A DNA stretch of 6,630 nt, taken from assembly GCA_936943315.1 (NCBI GenBank), contig CAKZJM010000376.1, positions 1 through 6,630 on the forward strand, given 5' to 3'. Positions 1-5,470 of this stretch are shown one piece after another (position 1 is the stretch's first letter; every line of letters starts with the position of its first letter). The translations under genes were made by a program, and so were the position numbers. The DNA comes from an uncultured Methylophilus sp. (GTDB lineage: Bacteria; Pseudomonadota; Gammaproteobacteria; Burkholderiales; Methylophilaceae). The notes beneath the pieces are model-generated. The model did not search any database and was not told where the DNA came from. It saw only the letters and a list, made by a program, of their open reading frames with translations.

Positions 1-535
1 GGCAAAGCGTGGCGGCTGGCTGGTGGTGGACGAAGCCTTTATGGATACCACGCCCCAACATAGCCTGGCCAGCCACACCGGGCAAGCAGGCTTGTGGGTG
101 TTACGTTCACTGGGTAAATTCTTTGGCCTGGCCGGGCTCAGGGTAGGCTTTTTGCTGGGTGAGCCTCCAGCCCTCTCACAAGTCGAGTCCTTATTGGGGC
201 CGTGGAGCGTGGCAGGCCCCAGCCGTTATATCGCAACACAAGCGCTGCGGGACAACGCCTGGCAAAGCCAGATGCGCACATACTTGCCCGCACAATCTGC
301 GCAGCTGTTGCAGCTACTCACCCAACAGGGCCTGACTGCCACCGGCGGCACGGCGCTGTTTCAATATGTACAGGGCCCGCACAGCCGCTTATTGCAACAA
401 GCGCTGGCCCAAGAAGGCGTATGGACCAGGTATTTTGACGCACCACAAGCCTTACGCTTCGGGCTGCCGCCCACCCAAGATTGGCAGCGGCTAGCCCATG
501 CACTGGCGTGTGCAGTTAAGTCTTTAAACGGTTAA
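1..535 (+). CDS. cobD: Threonine-phosphate decarboxylase, 3' part (5' end outside window)
   Basis: A PLP-dependent, fold-type I aminotransferase-like enzyme. The family decarboxylates L-threonine-O-3-phosphate to (R)-1-aminopropan-2-yl phosphate, the linker that CbiB attaches to the corrin ring. The reading frame is open from the first complete codon at 2-4 (AKRGGWLVVDEAFMD...) to TAA at 533-535, giving 177 visible residues, about half of the usual 330 or so. VVDEAFMD supplies the Asp that contacts the PLP ring nitrogen. SLGKFFGLAGLRVGF carries the Schiff-base lysine, codon 116-118. A GTG at 23-25 is internal, since the conserved motif begins upstream of it. The 3' end overlaps the convergent paiB gene by 20 bp. 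The name cobD follows Salmonella; Pseudomonas calls it cobC. A histidinol-phosphate aminotransferase is the main alternative, but the motif wording and the cobalamin neighbours favour CobD. Confidence 0.88.
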   Translation, partial: AKRGGWLVVDEAFMDTTPQHSLASHTGQAGLWVLRSLGKFFGLAGLRVGFLLGEPPALSQVESLLGPWSVAGPSRYIATQALRDNAWQSQMRTYLPAQSAQLLQLLTQQGLTATGGTALFQYVQGPHSRLLQQALAQEGVWTRYFDAPQALRFGLPPTQDWQRLAHALACAVKSLNG

Positions 536-1148
536 CCCTCTGCACGATGGCAGCCATGGCCTTGGCTTGCGTGTTGTCCATGCTACTCAAGCCCTGCATC
601 ACGCCCAGTTGATTCTCTGGCGGCTGGTTCTGGCTCACTTTCCACTTGCCGGTCAGTTCAGTGATTTCAATCTCGATACCCACCACGGCCTGCATCAATC
701 GATCAATAAATCCTGCGGGCGCCTCTTCAACGCGCCATGGCGCTGCAAAAGCCGCCTCGTGCTGCGCGGTCAGCGCTTGCAGATGTGCGTGTACCCAGTC
801 TGCGTCATTGATGACGCGTAACTTACCGCGTGCATGCACCACGACATAATTCCAGGTCGGTACGACATGGCCATTTCTCGCTTTGCTGGGATACCACGCA
901 GGCGAAACATAGGCATTGGGGCCATGAAAGATCACCAGTACATCCGGCGCGTTGGCCGCTTCTTGCCACACCGGATTTGCCCGGGCAACATGGCCGCTTA
1001 ACGTTCCGTTGCCATCCAAATACAAAGGGAGATGCTGCGCGTTGACTTCGCTGCCCGTATGGATGATCAGGGTAGCAAATGGATACGCCCGCATGACCTC
1101 GCGCAAGGATTCATCACTCGGCGCTGCAAAATGTGGTGGTGTATACAT
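516..1148 (-). CDS. PaiB-family FMN-binding protein
   Basis: 210 residues, the usual length for the PaiB family, whose members form a split beta-barrel of the flavin-reductase/PNP-oxidase type and bind FMN. Bacillus subtilis PaiB was described as a negative regulator of sporulation and protease genes, but biochemical roles elsewhere are mostly unknown. Family signatures in order: MYTPPHF at the N-terminus, HLPL (39-42), GHVARANP (52-59), FHGPNAYVSPAWY (74-86), VVPTWNYVVVH (95-105) and GIEIEITELTGKWKVSQNQ (157-175). The ATG at 1146-1148 is well supported: an in-frame TGA lies five codons upstream and MYTPPHF is the typical family start. No Shine-Dalgarno is visible; the bases just before the start are pyrimidine-rich (CCTCCC). 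It lies 21 bp downstream of the small exported-protein gene on the same strand, so co-transcription and perhaps coupled translation are likely. A divergent MocR regulator stands beyond that gene. The function here is not established. Confidence 0.88.
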   Translation of the reverse strand: MYTPPHFAAPSDESLREVMRAYPFATLIIHTGSEVNAQHLPLYLDGNGTLSGHVARANPVWQEAANAPDVLVIFHGPNAYVSPAWYPSKARNGHVVPTWNYVVVHARGKLRVINDADWVHAHLQALTAQHEAAFAAPWRVEEAPAGFIDRLMQAVVGIEIEITELTGKWKVSQNQPPENQLGVMQGLSSMDNTQAKAMAAIVQRVNRLKT

Positions 1149-1169
1149 GGGAGGCGATGTTCACCACAT

Positions 1170-1376
1170 TTAGTCGGGCACAGGCAGTAACTGCCCACGG
1201 ATCATCACCATGGCCTGATGGGCTTCGTTCTTTTGCCTGCAATCATCTACACTCAGATTCATCATGCACACGGGCTTGATTTCTTGGCGACTCTGATCAG
1301 CACGATGATCATCCTGACCATAGGCAAGCACGTTTATTGCCAACGCAAACACTACTAACACTCCTATCAAGCGCAT
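1170..1376 (-). CDS. Small predicted exported protein, unknown function
   Basis: 68 residues, not recognised as any named family. The N-terminus MRLIGVLVVFALAINVLAYG looks like a Sec signal peptide: one Arg, then a hydrophobic core of about 16 residues, with plausible cleavage after AYG. The mature part would be about 48 residues, polar, with two cysteines (C37 and C46 of the precursor, KPVC and DDCRQK) that could form a disulfide in the periplasm. There is no lipobox. An upstream ATG at 1425-1427 would add 17 residues (MYRYMALLWHH...) without an SD. The ATG at 1374-1376 has AGAGGAG six bases upstream and is preferred. The gene is first in an apparent two-gene unit with paiB and is divergent from the MocR gene, so it may be regulated by that protein. 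Homologues in syntenic positions would settle whether it is a conserved partner. Confidence 0.65.
   Translation of the reverse strand: MRLIGVLVVFALAINVLAYGQDDHRADQSRQEIKPVCMMNLSVDDCRQKNEAHQAMVMIRGQLLPVPD
1183..1195. repeat. 13-bp perfect inverted repeat at the 3' end of the small exported-protein gene
   Basis: GGCAGT and ACTGCC flank a single central A. In the minus-strand transcript GGCAG and CTGCC can form a five-pair stem with a three-base loop, about 35 bases before the paiB start. It lies within codons for GQLLP, so it may be chance. Roles as a protein site or as an RNA element affecting paiB are only possibilities. Confidence 0.3.
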
Positions 1377-1382
1377 ATTCGG

Positions 1383-1389
1383 CTCCTCT
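1383..1389 (-). promoter_or_regulatory. Ribosome binding site that decides the start of the small exported protein
   Basis: On the minus strand the bases read AGAGGAG, with a six-base spacer to the ATG at 1374-1376. This is the strongest Shine-Dalgarno in this part of the window. It argues for the shorter start, which puts a signal peptide at the N-terminus, over the in-frame ATG at 1425-1427. Confidence 0.7.
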
Positions 1390-1408
1390 GTCATGTGATG
1401 CCATAGTA

Positions 1409-1437
1409 GTGCCATATACCTGTACACTACATATACA
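1409..1437 (+). promoter_or_regulatory. Possible sigma-70 promoter for the MocR gene
   Basis: GTGCCA at 1409-1414 matches the -35 consensus at four of six positions. TATACA at 1432-1437 matches the -10 consensus at four of six, with a 17-bp spacer. Transcription would start near 1444, about 35 bases before the ATG. The first TGTACA repeat lies in the spacer and the second in the leader, as an autorepressor might require. Each element is weak, and TATCAA at 1445-1450 is an alternative -10. Confidence 0.3.
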
Positions 1438-1477
1438 ATTCACCTATCAATCACAGACACTGTACAGGGCCAATCAC
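1413..1477. promoter_or_regulatory. Putative MocR operator in the divergent intergenic region
   Basis: The 102-bp space between the small-protein gene and the MocR gene is crowded with short repeats. CTGTACA occurs at 1420-1426 and 1460-1466 in the same orientation, 40 bp apart. CATATAC occurs at 1413-1419 and 1430-1436, 17 bp apart. CAATCAC occurs at 1448-1454 and 1471-1477, with the variant CAATTCAC at 1436-1443. Counted as hexamers, the two TGTACA copies are separated by a 34-bp linker. From memory, that is the layout of the direct-repeat operator bound by Bacillus GabR, the best-studied MocR protein. The CTGTACAG copy is also a perfect palindrome and lies just upstream of the MocR start. 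The position suits control of both directions and autoregulation; binding is inferred, not shown. Confidence 0.45.
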
Positions 1478-1478
1478 C

Positions 1479-2879
1479 ATGCCAATCCTTGAGCCATTGA
1501 TCAGCATCAATCCACAAGACCCCGTGCCATTGGTCGAGCAAATCGTCACCGGCATCAAACAACAGGTCGAGCAACGCGTGTTGCGTACAGGTACACGGCT
1601 ACCTTCTATCCGCGACTTTGCCGTGCTGCACAACATCAGCCGTTTCACCGTGGTTGATGCGTATGACCGCCTGGTGGCGCTTGGCTATTTGTTGTCTCGC
1701 CGTGGGTCCGGCTTTTATGTGGCGCCGCTGAATAAACCCGAAGAAACCGTTGCCAACACGTCTTACCTCGACCGGGCAGACGATGTGCTGTGGCTATTGC
1801 ATAACACCTTCCGTGATGTGCCGAATGCCATCCGGCCGGGATGTGGCTGGCTACCTAAAGACTGGCTCAATGAAAAAGTCATTCAAAAGAGTCTCAATGA
1901 GTTGTCGCGTAAATCCGGCTATTTTTTGACCGGATATGGCGATGTCAGTGGTTACCTGCCGTTGCGGCAGCAACTGGCTCAAAAGAACCTGGCCGATATT
2001 GGCGAAGCGCAGCAAATCCTGATGACCAACGGCGCCTCGCATGGCCTGGATCTGGTCGCGCGGCTGTTGATCAAACCAGGCGATGTGGTGCTGGTGGATG
2101 ACCCGGGCTATTACACCTTGTTCGGGTTACTCAAATCGATGGGCGCCCGCATCATGGGGGTACCGCGGCAACTGAATGGGCCGGATGTCAGTGTGCTGCA
2201 AGAACTTTTGCAAGAACATAAGCCCAAGCTGTTTTTTACCAATACCGTTTTGCACAACCCCACTGGCACCAGCACCAGCCTGGCCGTGGCACACCAGATA
2301 TTGCAACTGGCCGAAAAATACGGTGTATATATCGTCGAAGATGATATTTATGGTGACTTCCATCCGCAGAACGCCACGCGTTTGGCCGCACTCGACCAGT
2401 TGAATCGCGTCGTCTATGTCAGCAGTTATTCCAAAACCATTTCGGCCAGTTTGCGCGTCGGCTTTATTGCCTGCCATCCTGAATTGGCAAGCCGCTTGTT
2501 GGATTTGAAATTATTGACTGGCCTCACCAGCTCAGAGATCAACCAGCGCGTGATGTACCAGATTCTGGTGGAAGGCCGCTATCGCAAGCATATGGAAAAA
2601 GTGCGCAGTCGGCTGGAGGTAAAAAGGGCTCAGGTGATACGCGCCTTGGAAGAATGCGGACTCACTATCCACGCCGAACCGGCGGGCGGCATGTTTGTCT
2701 GGGCCAAACTGGCCAATGACAAGAATGCCGCACAAATTGCCAGCGAAGCCGCCAGGATCAATATCATGCTGGCGCCTGGCAGCCTGTTCCGGCCCTATCA
2801 GGAACCCTCTTCGTGGCTACGCTTTAATGTGGCGCATTGTGAAGATAAAAAGGTGTTTGAGTTACTGCACAAAGCCTAG
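1479..2879 (+). CDS. MocR/GabR-type transcription factor: GntR winged helix fused to an aminotransferase-like domain
   Basis: 466 residues, full length for MocR proteins. Residues 12-82 form a GntR winged helix (LPSIRDFA at 41-48, then the SRFTVVDAYDRL recognition region, wing RRGSGFYV). A linker leads to a fold-type I PLP domain from about 115 to the end. PLP-site residues are intact: N260 in HNPTG, D288 and Y291 in VEDDIY, the Schiff-base lysine K319 in SYSKT, and the carboxylate-binding R448 in WLRFN. Such proteins bind PLP and usually sense a PLP adduct or amino compound rather than act as efficient transaminases. Upstream of the ATG only a weak AGGG (1466-1469) serves as SD. The gene is divergent from the small exported protein and paiB, the classical position for a MocR target, and converges with cobC 28 bp downstream. 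The effector and regulon cannot be read from the sequence. Confidence 0.93.
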   Translation: MPILEPLISINPQDPVPLVEQIVTGIKQQVEQRVLRTGTRLPSIRDFAVLHNISRFTVVDAYDRLVALGYLLSRRGSGFYVAPLNKPEETVANTSYLDRADDVLWLLHNTFRDVPNAIRPGCGWLPKDWLNEKVIQKSLNELSRKSGYFLTGYGDVSGYLPLRQQLAQKNLADIGEAQQILMTNGASHGLDLVARLLIKPGDVVLVDDPGYYTLFGLLKSMGARIMGVPRQLNGPDVSVLQELLQEHKPKLFFTNTVLHNPTGTSTSLAVAHQILQLAEKYGVYIVEDDIYGDFHPQNATRLAALDQLNRVVYVSSYSKTISASLRVGFIACHPELASRLLDLKLLTGLTSSEINQRVMYQILVEGRYRKHMEKVRSRLEVKRAQVIRALEECGLTIHAEPAGGMFVWAKLANDKNAAQIASEAARINIMLAPGSLFRPYQEPSSWLRFNVAHCEDKKVFELLHKA

Positions 2880-2906
2880 CAGGCAAATGGTTTGATTCAG
2901 GCTTTT
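2871..2906. terminator. Possible bidirectional terminator between the MocR gene and cobC
   Basis: AAAGCCT (2871-2877) and AGGCTTT (2899-2905) form a perfect 7-bp inverted repeat with a 21-base loop. T residues follow on the + strand (TTTT, 2903-2906), and the A-rich left arm gives T residues on the other strand. It overlaps the MocR stop codon and ends two bases before the cobC stop. The stem is short, the loop is long and the T-tract lies partly inside the stem, so termination efficiency is doubtful. Confidence 0.3.
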
Positions 2907-2907
2907 G

Positions 2908-3474
2908 CTAGCGGTTTACAAACTCAACCTTGGGAATCGTCCCGGACAAATCGAGCCGGGTCAGGCTGGCATAGTCCACATGAAACCGGAACAGGCCTTT
3001 GAGTTGCATATTGAGCACATGCGCGATCAGGGCGCGTATCATGCCGCCGTGCGTGACCACCAGCACATGCTGGCCTGCATGGCGCGCCTGCGCCTCCTGC
3101 AAAAAGGCCACCCCGCGTTGTTGCAACCCGGCAAAGGTTTCGCCATTGGGGGGTGCCATCTCGGCATAATTCTGTGCCCACGCGTCAAACAGCTCGCGTG
3201 GAATATCGTTCCAGGATTGCATTTCCCAGTCGCCAAAGTGCAATTCCTTTAAGCGCTCGTCATGCAAAATGCCGTCAAAGCCCAATGCGTGCGCCAGCTT
3301 GCTGCAACGTTGCAAAGGGCTGGCATACACCGCATCGATTTTTTCATGCATCAATTTTTGCTTGAGCTGTGACAGCTCACTGGCAAAGTTGATCGAGACA
3401 TCAATATCGCTTTGACCATAGCAAATGCCTTCGGCAATTTGCAGACTGGTATGGCGGACTAAAGTGAGTTTCAT
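2908..3474 (-). CDS. cobC: Alpha-ribazole phosphatase (histidine phosphatase family)
   Basis: 188 residues, close to the family's usual 190-200. It removes the 5'-phosphate from alpha-ribazole-5'-phosphate, or from adenosylcobalamin-5'-phosphate after CobS. Phosphoglycerate-mutase-like motifs are complete: VRHT with the phospho-accepting H8 (R7 beside it), SPLQRC with R56, the acidic LKELHFGDWE block holding the general acid, and VVTHGGMIRAL with H142. It is the last gene of the cobT-cobS-cobC unit. Its ATG (3472-3474) overlaps the cobS TGA (3471-3473) in an ATGA junction, which suggests translational coupling. Only a loose GGGA lies upstream as an SD. A general phosphoglycerate-mutase-like phosphatase cannot be excluded by sequence alone, but the operon context makes CobC very likely. 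The symbol follows Salmonella usage and must not be confused with the decarboxylase called CobC in Pseudomonas. Confidence 0.9.
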   Translation of the reverse strand: MKLTLVRHTSLQIAEGICYGQSDIDVSINFASELSQLKQKLMHEKIDAVYASPLQRCSKLAHALGFDGILHDERLKELHFGDWEMQSWNDIPRELFDAWAQNYAEMAPPNGETFAGLQQRGVAFLQEAQARHAGQHVLVVTHGGMIRALIAHVLNMQLKGLFRFHVDYASLTRLDLSGTIPKVEFVNR

Positions 3475-4262
3475 GCGAGGTGTTCCCAGGCCAACAGGCC
3501 TAAATAAAAAGCCAGCTCGGTCAATTGCTGCGTGGCACCCAGCGTGTCACCGGTATAGCCCTGCAAGTGGCGAAGGATGAGGCTGCGCCACCACCACCAG
3601 ACCCCCAGCACAGGTACGCCGGTCATGAGCATGAACCGGGCTGCGGCTATGGCTGTGTGGTTGACGCCCAGCATGGTGGCAAAGCCTAGCCAGCAGATCA
3701 GGCCAAACGCAGTGGCAAGCCAGATATCCTGGCGGGTGAGTGTGGTCGCCAGCGGTTTAGACTTTCCGTTTGTGCGGACATAACTTGCGGAGGCCATGAT
3801 ATACACCGCGGCCAACCGGCTGCCTGCATGCGCGGCGATCATGGCGAATGGCAAAATGGCAGGGGTGAGTGAAGACAAGGCCTGGAACTTGAAGAGCAGT
3901 ATGCCCACCAGCGCAATCGCCCCATAACTGCCCAGGCGCGAATCCTGCATGATGTCGAGTTTTCGTGCGCGGTCCATGCCGCCGCCCAGGCCATCTGCAC
4001 TATCCGCCAGGCCGTCCTCATGAAAGGCCCCAGTCACGTAAATGGTCGCCGCCATGCTGCACAACACGGCTAATGCCGCTGGTAGCAGCCAGCTCGCCAG
4101 CCACCAGATGATGGCGGCCAACAGGCCCACTAGCAAGCCCACCAGGGGGAAATACCTGGCGGCGTGATTGAGGTCAGCTTCCTGGAAGTCAGGGAACGCA
4201 GGCACGGGTACGCGGGTAAAAAACCCGACAGCCAGCAGAAAATAACGCCATTGCAACTTCAC
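3471..4262 (-). CDS. cobS: Adenosylcobinamide-GDP ribazoletransferase (cobalamin synthase)
   Basis: 263 residues, a typical length for this integral inner-membrane enzyme, which condenses adenosylcobinamide-GDP with alpha-ribazole or its 5'-phosphate to give adenosylcobalamin or its phosphate. Characteristic motifs: FFTRVP (14-19), RYFPLVG (36-42), the acidic metal-binding stretch TGAFHEDGLADSADGLGGG (77-95), LDIMQDSRLGSYGA (102-115) and GYTGDTLGATQQLTE (235-249). Several hydrophobic segments are visible, near residues 38-60, 62-78, 116-145, 180-200 and 208-226. The start is GTG at 4260-4262, supported by GAGGA (minus strand, 4270-4274) seven bases upstream and by the conserved KLQWRYFLLAVGFFTR N-terminus. 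It follows cobT after 39 bp and overlaps cobC by four bases, so the three genes form one operon. Confidence 0.95.
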   Translation of the reverse strand: MKLQWRYFLLAVGFFTRVPVPAFPDFQEADLNHAARYFPLVGLLVGLLAAIIWWLASWLLPAALAVLCSMAATIYVTGAFHEDGLADSADGLGGGMDRARKLDIMQDSRLGSYGAIALVGILLFKFQALSSLTPAILPFAMIAAHAGSRLAAVYIMASASYVRTNGKSKPLATTLTRQDIWLATAFGLICWLGFATMLGVNHTAIAAARFMLMTGVPVLGVWWWWRSLILRHLQGYTGDTLGATQQLTELAFYLGLLAWEHLA

Positions 4263-4301
4263 GGGTGCATCCTCAACAATCTAGCCTCATGGATTCAGCC
4301 C

Positions 4302-5348
4302 TTACTGTACCTGGCCACTGACGCCAGCGCTGTCAAAACTGGCCATCTCATTGAGAAAAGCCACCGCTGACTGGAGCAGGGGATAAGCCAGCACGGCACC
4401 AGTTCCTTCCCCTAACCGCAATGAGAGGTGCAACAATGGCTGCGCCTTCAGGTGCGCCAGCATCATGCTATGCCCGCTCTCATCCGAGCAATGCGCAAAC
4501 ACGCAGTAGTCCACCACTTGCGGATACAGTTTGGCCGCCACCAGCAATGCAGAGGTGGCAATAAAACCATCAATCAGCACCGTCACCCTGGCTTCTGCCG
4601 CTGCCAGCAATGCCCCTACCATCATGGCGATTTCAAACCCGCCAAAGACAGCCAGCACCTGTAAAGGATCCTTTTCGGAAACATGATGGGTTTGCAGGGC
4701 AGAGGTCAGCACAGAGAGTTTGTGTTGCAGGCCCTTATCGCTCAGGCCAGTACCGCGGCCCACGCATTGGTGCATAGGCAGGCCACACAACATACTCATG
4801 AGACAACTGGCGCTGGAGGTATTGCCTATGCCCATTTCACCAAGAGCGAGCACATTGCTGCCCTGGGTGATGGCGCGCCGTGCAATCTGTGCCCCGGCGC
4901 GAATCGCTTCTGAGCACTGGTCCGTCGTCATGGCGGGATGATGCAGGAAATTGACTGTGCCCATGCCGAGTTTGGCATCAATCAGCAGCGGGTGAGGCTC
5001 AAACACCGCATTGACACCGCTATCCGCCACATGCAGATCAAACCCATGCTGGCGCGCAAATACATTGATCGCCGCGCCGCCATTTAAAAAATTAAGCACC
5101 ATCTGCGCCGTCACCGCCTGCGGGTAGGGGCTGACGCCTTCAGCCACAATGCCGTGATCCCCGGCAAACACCAGCATGGTCGGTTGTTGCAGTTTAGGCT
5201 GCTCGGTTTGTTGCACCAGGCCCAGTTGCAAGGCCAGGCTTTCGAGACGGCCAAGGGCGCCCAGGGGTTTTGTTTTTTGATTAATCTGCTTCACAAGGGC
5301 CGCTTGCAAAGCCTCGTTCTGGATAGGGGCAATCTGGAATGTCTGCAT
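4302..5348 (-). CDS. cobT: Nicotinate-nucleotide:dimethylbenzimidazole phosphoribosyltransferase
   Basis: 348 residues, near the 350-360 of characterised CobT. It transfers the phosphoribosyl group of nicotinate mononucleotide to the lower-ligand base, normally 5,6-dimethylbenzimidazole, giving alpha-ribazole-5'-phosphate in the cytoplasm. Visible motifs: KPLGALGRLE near 27-36, FAGDHGIVAEGVSPYPQAVT (61-80), FLNGGAAINVFAR (87-99), GEMGIGNTSSASC (170-182) and GRGTGLSD (197-204). The C-terminal RLGEGTGAVLAYPLLQSA contains E314, which matches the catalytic base (Glu317 in the Salmonella enzyme). It is first in the cobT-cobS-cobC unit. The ATG at 5346-5348 has only a weak GGTAGA upstream. Its promoter must lie in the short interval before the protease terminator. 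Neither bluB nor another lower-ligand synthesis gene is in the window, so the actual base attached is not known. Confidence 0.96.
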   Translation of the reverse strand: MQTFQIAPIQNEALQAALVKQINQKTKPLGALGRLESLALQLGLVQQTEQPKLQQPTMLVFAGDHGIVAEGVSPYPQAVTAQMVLNFLNGGAAINVFARQHGFDLHVADSGVNAVFEPHPLLIDAKLGMGTVNFLHHPAMTTDQCSEAIRAGAQIARRAITQGSNVLALGEMGIGNTSSASCLMSMLCGLPMHQCVGRGTGLSDKGLQHKLSVLTSALQTHHVSEKDPLQVLAVFGGFEIAMMVGALLAAAEARVTVLIDGFIATSALLVAAKLYPQVVDYCVFAHCSDESGHSMMLAHLKAQPLLHLSLRLGEGTGAVLAYPLLQSAVAFLNEMASFDSAGVSGQVQ

Positions 5349-5417
5349 TTTATTATTCTACCGATGCTGAATGCACAAAAGCTGAAGCGTATCAGAATTA
5401 TTGACGCATCAGCGGAT
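5349..5417 (-). other. Short leader/promoter interval of the cobT operon
   Basis: These 69 bases separate the cobT start from the protease terminator and should hold the operon promoter. On the minus strand an A+T-rich TAATAA directly precedes the ATG, and a GATACG and a TAATTC lie further up, but no -35/-10 pair is convincing. There is no room for an adenosylcobalamin riboswitch, which needs roughly 180-200 bases, and no B12-box-like sequence was seen. Confidence 0.4.
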
Positions 5418-5441
5418 AAAAAAGCCCCGCAGGTGCGGGGC
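5418..5441 (-). terminator. Rho-independent terminator of the HtrA-type protease gene
   Basis: On the minus strand GCCCCGC (5435-5441), loop ACCT and GCGGGGC (5424-5430) form a perfect 7-bp GC-rich stem, followed directly by six T residues (A-tract 5418-5423 on the + strand). It lies about 30 bases after the protease stop codon. The orientation fits that gene and insulates the cobT operon from it. Confidence 0.92.
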
Positions 5442-5470
5442 AGGGTTCTAAGGATGACACACGAAAAACA

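Noticed and set aside
516..1376. Small exported protein and PaiB as one broken fusion gene
   Set aside because: They share a reading frame, but TAA and TGA both lie between them and PaiB starts at its normal family N-terminus, so these are two genes.
1374..1427. Longer start (ATG at 1425-1427) for the small exported protein
   Set aside because: It has no Shine-Dalgarno, would bury the signal peptide behind 17 residues and runs into the operator region; the ATG at 1374-1376 has AGAGGAG at proper distance.
2127..2477. 116-codon open frame antisense to the MocR gene
   Set aside because: It lies wholly inside a well-conserved coding region, has no recognisable protein features and is explained as a shadow frame.
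2905..3252. 115-codon open frame on the + strand opposite cobC
   Set aside because: Antisense to an intact phosphatase gene with all catalytic motifs; no family resemblance and no SD worth noting.
4260..4273. Three-codon mini-ORF (ATG CAC CCG TGA) overlapping the cobS GTG start
   Set aside because: It overlaps the SD and start by chance composition; such a short frame cannot be supported from sequence alone.
5349..5470. Cobalamin riboswitch upstream of cobT
   Set aside because: The gap is only 122 bp, about 50 of which are protease 3' end and terminator, and no B12-box-like sequence was seen.
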